A stretch of DNA of 7,684 nucleotides from Bacteroidales bacterium (lineage in GTDB: Bacteria; Bacteroidota; Bacteroidia; Bacteroidales; JAGOPY01): the NCBI GenBank assembly GCA_030638325.1, contig DAOWEV010000238.1, forward strand, positions 1 through 7,684. Reading direction: 5' to 3'. Below the pieces are notes generated by a model. That model was not told the DNA's origin, searched no databases, and saw nothing but the letters and a program-made list of their open reading frames with translations. The translations under genes and the position numbers were made by a program. Each line of letters opens with the position of its first letter. The stretch's first letter is position 1. Shown here in pieces: positions 1 through 6,974 of this stretch.

Positions 1-1
1 A

Positions 2-1414
2 GATACTGTAGCGCTCACCAACACCATAACACCTGTTTATTGTACTGCTGTCGATAAAGAAACCGGGGAGCTGAGTTACCAGTGGTATGTTGAAGGTTCT
101 CCGGTAGTATCAGGGGATGTCCTGCTATGGGAGGTGCCCGGCACAGCCGGCTTTTACGAGATTCGATGCGTAGTTATCGATGAGGGAGGACTCAGCGATG
201 AAAAAGCCATCCTTATAAAAGTAGTGGAGAAAATCAATTATCCTCCTGAGATACAGGAAATCAGGGCTGATCCCCGTGCTATTGTAATGAACGCGACAAG
301 CCAACTGACCTGTGTGGCTTCGGATAACAACGGCGATTCGCTTACTTATGAATGGCTGAGCCAGGCAGGTTCTGTCACAGGCTCCGGAGATCATGTGACA
401 TTCCATGCCCCGGCAACACAAGGGCATTATTATATTTCGTGTAAAGTAACTGACAGTGAGGGCGCTTTTGCATCAGACAGCATCAAGGTACTGGTCTATG
501 ACCCCGGGCAAGGCCAGACCGGACAACTGGTGGCCAGGTACGAATTCAACGGGTCTGCCTGGGATTACAGTGGGTTCGGGCACAACGGCACGGTTTCAAA
601 CTGCTCTTTTGTGGATGACATGCATGGGAACCCGCAAAACGCTATTGCTTTTAATACAATCGGAGATGTAAAAGTATCAAATACAATTGATCTCAACTTT
701 CAAGACGGCATCACGATAAGCTGCTGGTTGAATATCACCCAGTTTTTTGACCATGAGGCTTATCCTGTCTCCCATGGCAACTGGCAGCACAGGTGGAAAG
801 TGTCGATCGGTGCACAGCGGCTCCGCTTCACCTTAAATGGGGAGAACGGCATTATCGACCTGGACTCCGAATCTTTGCTGGAACAGGATGTATGGTTTCA
901 TTTTGCCGGCTTGTATAATGGCTGGGATTGTCAGCTATATATTAATGGCGAGTTAGATGCGCTGGAATATTTCGATGGTAAGATCCATAATACCACCTAC
1001 GATCTAATATTCGGACAGGCGTTGCCCGGCATGGCTGGTTTTGGCTACAAGGGGAACATGGATAAAGTCAGGATCTATAATTATGGCATCCCCTGCGAAA
1101 TGGTCAAAGAGATCTATGAAGAAGAGTTGTCTGAAATTGAAAATAACATACGGCAAAATACCCGCTTCATGGTTTATCCGAATCCGGCAAACGATATTTT
1201 GCACATTGCTGTCAGCACCCATCCTCATGAGAATATACAGATCGGCCTGAAGTCTGTCACCGGCCTGCTTATCAGAGAATTCAACTATACTACAGATGCA
1301 AACGGCGCCCTCAATAAGACCCTGAACCTGGCTTCGCTTTCACCGGGTATTTACCTGGTTTATCTCCATACATCAAACGAGATACTGACTCAGAAGCTCA
1401 TTATTTTTCGATGA
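2..1414 (+). CDS. Secreted multidomain protein with Ig/PKD-like, LamG-like and T9SS sorting domains (5' truncated)
   Basis: The reading frame is open from base 2 to a TGA at 1412-1414, giving 470 residues with no start in view, so the N-terminus lies upstream. The internal GTG at 134 is not a credible start because the fold continues before it (a Y-C-T-A-V-D ... Y-Q-W-Y strand pattern). Domains seen: an incomplete Ig/PKD-like sandwich (residues 1-77), a second one (about 79-167, with a L-T-C-V-A-S-D ... Y-E-W pattern and a closing Y-I-S-C-K-V-T-D strand), a LamG/concanavalin-like jelly roll (about 176-374, starting ARYEFNG and ending DKVRIYNYG), and a type IX secretion type A sorting domain (about 389-470, with YPNPAND and LSPGIYLVYL). 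Such tails direct export through the outer membrane and attachment to the cell surface or release. The lectin-like domain suggests glycan binding or an accessory role beside a catalytic domain upstream, which cannot be seen. A 221-base gap separates it from the sugar operon, so a shared function is only inferred. Confidence 0.9.
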   Translation, partial: DTVALTNTITPVYCTAVDKETGELSYQWYVEGSPVVSGDVLLWEVPGTAGFYEIRCVVIDEGGLSDEKAILIKVVEKINYPPEIQEIRADPRAIVMNATSQLTCVASDNNGDSLTYEWLSQAGSVTGSGDHVTFHAPATQGHYYISCKVTDSEGAFASDSIKVLVYDPGQGQTGQLVARYEFNGSAWDYSGFGHNGTVSNCSFVDDMHGNPQNAIAFNTIGDVKVSNTIDLNFQDGITISCWLNITQFFDHEAYPVSHGNWQHRWKVSIGAQRLRFTLNGENGIIDLDSESLLEQDVWFHFAGLYNGWDCQLYINGELDALEYFDGKIHNTTYDLIFGQALPGMAGFGYKGNMDKVRIYNYGIPCEMVKEIYEEELSEIENNIRQNTRFMVYPNPANDILHIAVSTHPHENIQIGLKSVTGLLIREFNYTTDANGALNKTLNLASLSPGIYLVYLHTSNEILTQKLIIFR

Positions 1415-1416
1415 GG

Positions 1417-1452
1417 GGCGTTTGAGTTAAAATAAAATATTACTTTAACGCC
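1417..1452 (+). terminator. Possible 3' hairpin after the T9SS gene
   Basis: GGCGTT at 1417-1422 is complementary to AACGCC at 1447-1452. An inner AGT/ACT pair (1425-1427 with 1442-1444) extends the stem across a 2-by-2 mismatch, and the loop is very AT-rich. It lies three bases after the stop codon. No T-run follows on the plus strand (the next bases are GAAAAAGG), so it is not a classical intrinsic terminator. It could be a 3'-end stabilising stem or a chance match. Confidence 0.3.
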
Positions 1453-1455
1453 GAA

Positions 1456-1499
1456 AAAGGACGGTAAGACGGTAAGACTGTAAGATGGTAGGATGTAAT
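1456..1499. repeat. 8-bp tandem repeat array, left arm (GTAAGACK units)
   Basis: An 8-base period runs through this stretch. Read in one phase, the units at 1464, 1472, 1480 and 1488 are GTAAGACG, GTAAGACT, GTAAGATG and GTAGGATG. A degenerate unit (AAAGGACG) precedes them at 1456. The units resemble the reverse complement (GTAGGACT) of the units in the array at 1545-1584, so the two arrays face each other as imperfect inverted arms about 45 bases apart. The stretch is non-coding. Confidence 0.75.
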
Positions 1500-1544
1500 G
1501 GAGGAATGGGAAATTGTTACTCTTAAAAACTCGAATGGGGTCAA

Positions 1545-1584
1545 AGTCCTACAGTCCTACAGTCCTAAAGTCCTACAGTCCAAT
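1545..1584. repeat. 8-bp tandem repeat array, right arm (AGTCCTAC units)
   Basis: Five 8-base units start at 1545, 1553, 1561, 1569 and 1577. Units one, two and four are AGTCCTAC, unit three is AGTCCTAA, and unit five decays after AGTCC. The reverse complement matches the left array at 1456-1495 at 28 of 40 positions by hand alignment, with two more positions able to form G-U pairs in RNA. The arms could fold into a long imperfect hairpin with a loop of about 49 bases, just upstream of the ABC permease operon. The remaining bases up to the first permease start (1585-1635) show no promoter I can recognise with confidence. Confidence 0.8.
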
Positions 1585-1635
1585 ACTTTTCATCACGTAT
1601 AACAAAAAAGGCTGTAAAACTCTGATGTCAGGATA

Positions 1636-2499
1636 ATGAAACGAACAAAAAAGCATTTTCTTCCTTACATGATGGTATCTCCATACCTGTTTCACCTCAT
1701 TGTCTTTACGGCTTTTCCCGTGGTTTTTTCGCTGGTGTTGACATTTCATAAATGGAATATTATTTCTCCCATGGAGTGGACCGGTTTTGGGAACTGGCAA
1801 CATATCTTCAGCGACCGCTTATTCTGGATATCCATACTGAATACCCTGAAATTCCTGATCGTTCATATCCCGTTACAGATCATCATTGCCCTTGCTCTTG
1901 CAGAAGTTCTCAACCAGAAGATCAGGATGCGCGGATTTTTCAGGGCTGCCTTTTTCATGCCTCTCGTCGTTTCCGGTGTTGTCGTAACTATTTTATGGCA
2001 ACAGCTTTTCGCATATGATACCGGTGTGATCAACCGCCTTCTAATCAGCATTGGATTGGGCAAGGTTGGCTGGCTGATCGACCCGGATGTGGCAATGATA
2101 TCCATCGCATTGATGGCTACCTGGAAGAATGTCGGATTATATGTGATACTGTTCCTGGTTGGATTGCAGACAGTACCAAAACAATACTACGAGGCAGCCG
2201 ACCTGGAAGGGGCCTCTCACTGGCAGAAATTTACCAGGATCACTGTCCCCATGATCAACCCGACCATTTTTATGGTGGTGGTATTGTCGACACTAGGGGG
2301 CTTTTCCCTGTTTATTGAACCATACATTATGACAGGAGGGGGCCCGCTGAACAGCACCTTATCATCTGTCCTTTATATTTATAAGCAGGCATTTGAGTAT
2401 TATCATATGGGCTATTCAGCAACGCTTGGGGTATTTTTTGCATTCCTGATCATCCTGGTAGTGGTTCTGCAAAAGAAATTCATTGAGAAAGAAGATTGA
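1636..2499 (+). CDS. CUT1-family sugar ABC transporter permease, MalF/UgpA-like
   Basis: This 287-residue inner-membrane protein would form one half of the channel of a binding-protein-dependent oligosaccharide importer. Six hydrophobic segments are visible at roughly residues 10-35, 65-92, 104-124, 152-176, 206-228 and 260-282. Between segments four and five is the cytoplasmic EAA loop that docks on the ATPase: E186-A-A-xxx-G192-A, followed by FxxIxxPxxxP to P209. A segment near residue 235 (TGGGP) is also typical of the MalF/UgpA branch. The length is normal for the short permeases of this branch, which lack the large periplasmic loop of E. coli MalF. The ATG at 1636 overlaps an upstream TAA, and there is no earlier in-frame start preserving homology. 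It is the first gene of the tight array, and its stop overlaps the next start by one base. No solute-binding protein gene precedes it in the window, which is unusual for this family. Substrate cannot be read from the sequence; a beta-mannoside is inferred from the GH130 neighbours. Confidence 0.93.
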   Translation: MKRTKKHFLPYMMVSPYLFHLIVFTAFPVVFSLVLTFHKWNIISPMEWTGFGNWQHIFSDRLFWISILNTLKFLIVHIPLQIIIALALAEVLNQKIRMRGFFRAAFFMPLVVSGVVVTILWQQLFAYDTGVINRLLISIGLGKVGWLIDPDVAMISIALMATWKNVGLYVILFLVGLQTVPKQYYEAADLEGASHWQKFTRITVPMINPTIFMVVVLSTLGGFSLFIEPYIMTGGGPLNSTLSSVLYIYKQAFEYYHMGYSATLGVFFAFLIILVVVLQKKFIEKED

Positions 2500-3317
2500 T
2501 GAAGATCATTAAAAAAACACTGTTCTATCTGATTTTGACTGCTGCAGCACTCAGCTTCATCTATCCTTTTATCTGGATGATCATGGCTTCTCTATCGCCG
2601 GAGCAGGATATTGGGAAGCTGATTTTATTCCCTACAGAGTTTACATTTGACAACTATGTGTCGATGGTCAGTAAGATCCCGATCGGAAGAGCGCTTATCA
2701 ACAGCTTGTTTGTTTCCACTATCAACACCGGTTTCACGCTGGTATTTTCTTCTATGGTCGGGTACGCCTTATCCAGGATGCGATTCAAGGGCAGGAACGT
2801 GATCTTTTTCATCATCATTTTCACCATGTCACTGCCGTTCCAGATCACCCTTATACCGAACTATATTATCATGGTTAAGCTCCATTGGGTTGACACTTAT
2901 CTAAGCCTTATCGTCCCTTTCATGATCAATGCTTTTGCCATATTAATGTTCCGGCAGTCTTTCCAGGGGTTGCCCCAGGCACTCATCGATGCTGCCCGTA
3001 TTGATGGATGTGGCGAGCTCAGGATCGTGTTTACCATTTTATGGCCGAATATCAAACCAACCATCATAACTGTCGGGATACTGGCCTTTATGGCCTCCTG
3101 GAATGAAGTGATCTGGCCGTTGATCGTGATCAGGGAAGAGAACCTGATGACCCTGCCCCAGATGGTAACGCTTTTCGTGGTGGGCGGAAGGGCTGAAGCC
3201 CAGTTAGGGGTGAAACTGGCATCGGCTGTATTTCTTGCAACACCTGTGATTGTGGCATATTTGTTCTTCCAGAAACATTTTATCCAGAGTATGGCTTCTA
3301 CAGGGATTAAAGATTAA
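2499..3317 (+). CDS. CUT1-family sugar ABC transporter permease, MalG-like
   Basis: This is the partner permease of the preceding gene, 272 residues if started at the ATG of 2499. A TTG at 2496 would add one residue, but the ATG sharing its A with the upstream TGA stop is the better start and implies translational coupling. Six hydrophobic segments are visible, beginning at about residues 8, 70, 101, 132, 178 and 240. The EAA loop reads D164-A-A-R-I-D-G170 and continues to WPxIKP. It has Asp in place of the first Glu and Cys after the Gly, both mild departures from consensus. The C-terminus (FFQKHFIQSMASTGIKD) fits the conserved tail of MalG-type proteins. Together the two permeases form the membrane heterodimer; the ATPase could be a shared MsmX/MalK-like subunit encoded elsewhere. 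The last codons lie in a 7-bp repeat that runs into the next gene. Confidence 0.93.
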   Translation: MKIIKKTLFYLILTAAALSFIYPFIWMIMASLSPEQDIGKLILFPTEFTFDNYVSMVSKIPIGRALINSLFVSTINTGFTLVFSSMVGYALSRMRFKGRNVIFFIIIFTMSLPFQITLIPNYIIMVKLHWVDTYLSLIVPFMINAFAILMFRQSFQGLPQALIDAARIDGCGELRIVFTILWPNIKPTIITVGILAFMASWNEVIWPLIVIREENLMTLPQMVTLFVVGGRAEAQLGVKLASAVFLATPVIVAYLFFQKHFIQSMASTGIKD

Positions 3318-3332
3318 AAATTAATGATTAGA
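3305..3332. repeat. 7-bp AT-rich repeat across the permease/GH130 junction
   Basis: Four 7-base units start at 3305, 3312, 3319 and 3326: GATTAAA twice, then AATTAAT and GATTAGA. The second unit holds the TAA stop of the MalG-like gene (3315-3317), and the third and fourth hold the ATG of the next gene (3324-3326). The GATTAAA unit also occurs at 7015-7021 in the second junction array. Confidence 0.6.
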
Positions 3333-4592
3333 ATGATACACCTTAATAAAATACCGATAATACTTGAAGCAGACCCGGGCAGGGTAATTACGCTACCCTC
3401 AATCTATCCCGGACTGGCAAGAATAAAAAATGTTTACAAGCGGATCAGTAATTTTTCAGATGAGGAAGTAATTGCTATTCTTTCAGAAGTGCATGAACTA
3501 TTCAGCCACCGGCATAAAGATATCGAAAAACTCTTCATGGGTAACTATGAGTTTTTCCTGAAAGAATATGCTTCCTTCCCGGAGCTTACGGACAATAAAA
3601 AGCTACTGTTAGGTGCCTCGCTTACAAAGGAATACTCCATTCAGTCGGCTGCCTTGTTTAACCCTTCAATGGTTCCGCATCCTGACCAATCGGGTTTAAA
3701 AGAGGGTGAAAAACGGTTCATGATCAGTTTACGGTCAACCGGGGAAGGACATATTTCCAGTATTGAGTTCCGTTCAGGTATTGTTGATATGAATGGTAAC
3801 CTCGAACTTGATGAATGCAGCAGGTTTGCACTCACAGGTGAGGTAAGCCTTTCCGAAAATGAACCTGACTATAGCTTAAGTTTCCCGTTCAGTTCCGGAC
3901 TTTCCGAACGGGTCTTATTCCCGCAAACTGAAGTCGAATCGATGGGGATGGAAGATGTGAGACTGGTTTTATTTAATGATCATGGAGACCTGACATACTA
4001 CGGTACCTATACGGCATACAACGGAAAGGAAATCAGGTCACAGCTCCTGGAAACCAAAGATTTCCTTAATTTCAACATAAAAACTTTAAAAGGGCCCGCT
4101 GCCAGGGATAAAGGCATGGCGCTGTTCCCGGAAAAGATCCACGGCAAGTATGCGGTAATATCCAGACAGGGAGGGGAATATCTTTCAATTATGTTCTCGG
4201 AAGACCTGTATAATTGGAATGATTATCAACCTCTTATGGAGCCGGAGTTTCCCTTTGAGGTGGCCCAGATGGGAAACTGCGGATCACCCGTAAAAACACC
4301 GGCAGGCTGGGTTTTGTTAACCCATGGAGTGGGGCCCGTACGTCAATACAGCATCAGCGCCGCCCTGCTTGACCTGAATGACCCCACAAAGGTCATTGCC
4401 CGCTTAGACAGGCCTTTCCTGCAAGCTCAGGATGAGGAAAGGGAAGGCTACGTTCCAAACGTCGTATATTCCTGTGGAGGAATGCTTTATGGTGATATCT
4501 TTTATATCCCTTATGCGATGTCGGATTCAAGATGCGGGTTTGCCTCGGTGAACATTAATGATCTGTTGAAAGAACTAAATGCAAGCAGATGA
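3324..4592 (+). CDS. GH130-family beta-mannoside phosphorylase/hydrolase with N-terminal extension (GH130-A)
   Basis: A 422-residue protein without a signal peptide, expected in the cytoplasm. Residues 1-105 form a largely helical extension absent from the shorter GH130 proteins. The five-bladed propeller follows, with FNPSM (112-116), R-S-T-G-E-G-H-I-S-S-I-E-F-R (137-150), M-E-D211-V-R, FPEKIHGKY (258-266), G-S-P-V-K-T-P-A-G-W (310-319), H324-G-V, L-L-D-L-N-D-P and Y-V-P-N-V-V-Y. D211 aligns with the catalytic acid (D104 of the phosphorylase UhgbMP, from memory). Of the phosphate-binding positions recalled from UhgbMP (R150, R168, K212, H231), R271 and H324 are kept, R150 is replaced by K253, and K212 by Q305. 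Phosphorolysis is therefore uncertain; a hydrolase or an altered phosphate site is possible. Family membership is firm, substrate is not. The start at 3324 is six bases after the permease stop; an ATG at 3333 is the alternative. Confidence 0.88.
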   Translation: MIRMIHLNKIPIILEADPGRVITLPSIYPGLARIKNVYKRISNFSDEEVIAILSEVHELFSHRHKDIEKLFMGNYEFFLKEYASFPELTDNKKLLLGASLTKEYSIQSAALFNPSMVPHPDQSGLKEGEKRFMISLRSTGEGHISSIEFRSGIVDMNGNLELDECSRFALTGEVSLSENEPDYSLSFPFSSGLSERVLFPQTEVESMGMEDVRLVLFNDHGDLTYYGTYTAYNGKEIRSQLLETKDFLNFNIKTLKGPAARDKGMALFPEKIHGKYAVISRQGGEYLSIMFSEDLYNWNDYQPLMEPEFPFEVAQMGNCGSPVKTPAGWVLLTHGVGPVRQYSISAALLDLNDPTKVIARLDRPFLQAQDEEREGYVPNVVYSCGGMLYGDIFYIPYAMSDSRCGFASVNINDLLKELNASR

Positions 4593-5881
4593 AAACAAGG
4601 TTTTTGTTAATAATGCTTTCAGGGTTTCTGCTTATGCTGCAATTCAGTTGTAACGAGGTAAATAAAACGGATAACCAGGACTTTGATCCCATAAATATTT
4701 CCCACCTGGATCATCTGTATGCTGATGTGATCCTTAAAACCGGGGCTGAAGCCGGTATTATACACATATACAGTGAATACCCTGACTATGATTTTACCAT
4801 TGAACCCAAAGAAGGATTTACCTGCGTCGATGATGTTGCAAGAGCTGTTGTCTTTCTGACTGAATTAAAGTCAGCCCCCAACGAGACTAAAATACCAATT
4901 ATGATCACCCGTATGGTTGAATTTATTTTGTCGATGCAGGCTGAAAACGGGTATTTCTATAATTTCCTCTGGAATGACATGACCATAAACAGGGATTACA
5001 AGACGTCCAGGCCTGAACCGAACTGGTGGTCATGGCGTGCATTCTGGGCACTCGAAAAAGTAGCCGCCATAAAACTATACGATGACCCAAGGCTTATAAA
5101 TGCCATTGATAAACTTGTAATGAACATCAAACAGGCATATCTTATGGCACCCATGGATCTGAAAACCGTAGCAGGTATGCAGTTACCGGAGTGGCTGCCT
5201 CACAGCGCTGCCGGTGACCAGGCTGCGGTGCTTATCATAGCACTTGAAAAATATTATCAAAGGACACACGATGCAGAAGCCTTGCAATTAATAGAAAAAT
5301 TTGCAGCAGGCCTGCTGTATCTGCAACAAGGCGACAGCAACACCTTCCCTTATGGAGCTTTTCTGAGTTGGAATAATTTGTGGCACGCATACGGCAACAG
5401 CCAGGCTTATGCCATGCTGAAAGCAGGACAGGTTTTAGAAAGAGAAGACCTCATCAACAGCGCCCTGCTGGAGATCGATAATTTTTATCCATGGATAACA
5501 GAGCAGGGATTTCTGAATTATTTACGGATCAGTTTTGATGGAAATGACTATACAATTGAGGAAAAAGAAAAATTCCCCCAGATCGCATACGGAATACGGC
5601 CAATGGTATTTGCATGCATAGAAGCTTATAAAGTCACCAAAGATGAAAAATACAGAAAGCAGGCTGAACGGATCGCCAGGTGGTTTTCCGGAGACAACCC
5701 TTATGGCCGGCCCATATTTGACCCGAACACAGGAAGATGTTATGACGGGATCATTTCAGCAGGTGACATCAACCTGAATGCAGGTGCAGAGTCCACAATT
5801 GAAGCACTCTTAGCTTTGAATAAAATATTTACTAACCATCCCAAAACCGACTTCCGGAATGTCTACAAACGGACTGAATAA
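4589..5881 (+). CDS. Predicted lipoprotein with (alpha/alpha) toroid-like pattern, possible glycosidase
   Basis: A 430-residue protein that starts with a hydrophobic signal (residues 1-20: charged MKTR, then a leucine-rich core) ending in F-S-C21, a plausible lipobox. It should be a lipoprotein facing the periplasm or cell surface. The rest alternates amphipathic helices with conserved-looking aromatic and acidic loops, as in six-hairpin glycosidases: T-C-V-D81-D82-V-A-R, N-G-Y-F-Y-N-F (120-126), N-W-W-S-W-R-A-F-W-A-L (145-155), G-D-N-P-Y-G-R-P (368-375), T-G-R-C-Y-D-G (381-387) and L-N-A-G-A-E-S-T-I-E-A-L (396-407). The Asp pair at 81-82 and Glu401 are candidates for function, by inference only. 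I do not recognise a numbered CAZy family. Its ATGA start overlaps the stop of GH130-A, and its end overlaps GH130-B by 23 bases, so it is embedded in the operon and probably acts on the same glycan before uptake. It does not look like a solute-binding protein. Confidence 0.8.
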   Translation: MKTRFLLIMLSGFLLMLQFSCNEVNKTDNQDFDPINISHLDHLYADVILKTGAEAGIIHIYSEYPDYDFTIEPKEGFTCVDDVARAVVFLTELKSAPNETKIPIMITRMVEFILSMQAENGYFYNFLWNDMTINRDYKTSRPEPNWWSWRAFWALEKVAAIKLYDDPRLINAIDKLVMNIKQAYLMAPMDLKTVAGMQLPEWLPHSAAGDQAAVLIIALEKYYQRTHDAEALQLIEKFAAGLLYLQQGDSNTFPYGAFLSWNNLWHAYGNSQAYAMLKAGQVLEREDLINSALLEIDNFYPWITEQGFLNYLRISFDGNDYTIEEKEKFPQIAYGIRPMVFACIEAYKVTKDEKYRKQAERIARWFSGDNPYGRPIFDPNTGRCYDGIISAGDINLNAGAESTIEALLALNKIFTNHPKTDFRNVYKRTE

Positions 5882-6974
5882 GGAAATAAAAATACCAGGA
5901 GCTGTTTATAAAGTCGACCTTTATAAGCCTGTTATAAGATTTGGTTTTAACCCGGTTCTTACTTGTCATGATGTAAACCGGGCCTGGGACGATCCAAAGC
6001 TCCAGGTTGTCACGGTTCATAATGCAGGGATAAGCAGGTACGATGATGAGGTGATCATGCTTTTCCGTTCCCACTTGCGGAATGGGATCTCTGTGATAGG
6101 CCTGGCCCGGAGCAAAAACGGGATAACCGGCTGGAAAGTTGACCCCCTGCCGGCGCTTATGCCTGCTGATGAAAATAGTGATTTTGCAGAAGGTGCTGAC
6201 ATGGACATGCTTATTGAAAACGAAGCCGGAGGTGTTGAGGACCCGAGGATCTCGAATATTGACGGGACCTATTACATTACTTACAGTGCTTACCACGGCA
6301 CGGAAAAAGACCGGGTCAGGGTTTCCCTTGCCACTACGCAGGATTTTAAAACCTATAAACGATTCGGGCCGGTCCTGGACCGGGATATGCGAAATGTTGT
6401 GATCTTTCCTGAAAAGATAAATGGTAGATACATCTCATTGCTGCGGCCCAACGACAATGCTGAAGAAGAGCAAACCGGAGGTGTTTTTAAAGAGATCCTC
6501 ATGGCTTATTCCGATGACATCACTAAAAACATATGGCAGGTTGATGCGATACCGGTCATGAAGCAAGGCGGAGGCCCCAGTGCTTTCGGAGACAAGATCG
6601 GCCCGGGGGCCACACCCGTCAAAACCAGGCACGGATGGCTGAACATTTTTCATGGCGTCAGAAAAACCATGGATGGAAACCCCTATGTTCTGGGAGTAGC
6701 GCTTCATGACCTGGAAAACCCCCGGAAGCTGAAAGTATCCAATATACCGGTACTGTTTCCCACAAAAGCAGATTGCAGGGTTCCTGAAACGGATTATATT
6801 CACGTTCCCCAGGTTGTTTTCACCTGCGGTGCACTAAGGCGGGATGATGGTACCATCTATATTTATTACGGAGGGAATGATACGGTGATGAATTTAGCGT
6901 TTTCGCACGAGGATATCCTTGCGGAGTTATGCTTGAGGTATCCCCAAGCCGGGAAAGATAATGTTAAATTTTAA
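5859..6974 (+). CDS. GH130-family beta-mannoside phosphorylase-like protein (GH130-B)
   Basis: A 371-residue protein with no signal peptide and the usual length for a compact GH130 enzyme. Propeller motifs in order: F-N-P-V-L (30-34), N-A-G-I (55-58), M-L-F-R-S (67-71), G-L-A-R-S-K-N-G (81-88), G-G-V-E-D128-P-R (124-130), Y-Y-I-T-Y (138-142), R168-N-V-V-I-F-P-E-K-I-N-G-R, L-L-R186-P-N-D-N, K236-I-G-P-G, H-G-W (248-250), F-H255-G-V, V-P-Q-V-V-F (317-322) and I-Y-Y-G (335-338). D128 fits the catalytic acid. R168, R186, K236 and H255 match the four basic residues that, from memory, hold phosphate in UhgbMP, so a phosphorylase releasing mannose 1-phosphate is the favoured role. The acceptor sugar (mannose, glucose or N-acetylglucosamine) cannot be read. 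The only plausible ATG start gives a 23-base overlap with the upstream lipoprotein gene. A long antisense frame lies opposite and is treated as a shadow. Confidence 0.9.
   Translation: MSTNGLNKEIKIPGAVYKVDLYKPVIRFGFNPVLTCHDVNRAWDDPKLQVVTVHNAGISRYDDEVIMLFRSHLRNGISVIGLARSKNGITGWKVDPLPALMPADENSDFAEGADMDMLIENEAGGVEDPRISNIDGTYYITYSAYHGTEKDRVRVSLATTQDFKTYKRFGPVLDRDMRNVVIFPEKINGRYISLLRPNDNAEEEQTGGVFKEILMAYSDDITKNIWQVDAIPVMKQGGGPSAFGDKIGPGATPVKTRHGWLNIFHGVRKTMDGNPYVLGVALHDLENPRKLKVSNIPVLFPTKADCRVPETDYIHVPQVVFTCGALRRDDGTIYIYYGGNDTVMNLAFSHEDILAELCLRYPQAGKDNVKF

Noticed and set aside
1545..1584. CRISPR-like array
   Set aside because: The units are 8 bases and directly adjacent, with no spacers; this is a simple tandem repeat.
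1585..1635. Bacteroidota-type promoter (TTTG with TAnnTTTG) ahead of the permease operon
   Set aside because: No pair of elements with suitable spacing could be read; only loosely AT-rich sequence is present.
1625..1636. Tiny ATG-initiated frame (three codons) before the first permease
   Set aside because: It is too short to judge as a leader peptide, and nothing around it suggests attenuation.
2496..2498. TTG start for the MalG-like permease
   Set aside because: The next codon is an ATG that shares a base with the upstream stop, a common coupled start; the TTG would add only one residue.
4589..5881. The lipoprotein as the missing solute-binding protein of the importer
   Set aside because: Its sequence is a helix-rich, toroid-like pattern with enzyme-like motifs and lacks the alternating two-lobe alpha/beta pattern of family 1 binding proteins.
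4589..5881. N-acylglucosamine/cellobiose 2-epimerase (AGE family), often found beside GH130 genes
   Set aside because: A secreted lipoprotein location does not fit these cytoplasmic enzymes, and I could not find their histidine and arginine motifs in the expected places.
5832..6296. Antisense open frame of 154 codons opposite the end of the lipoprotein gene and the start of GH130-B
   Set aside because: It lies opposite two well-supported genes, its translation shows no domain pattern, and GH130-B has clear family motifs throughout the overlap.
6435..6803. Antisense open frame of 122 codons inside GH130-B
   Set aside because: It is fully contained opposite conserved GH130 motifs and shows no recognisable protein features.
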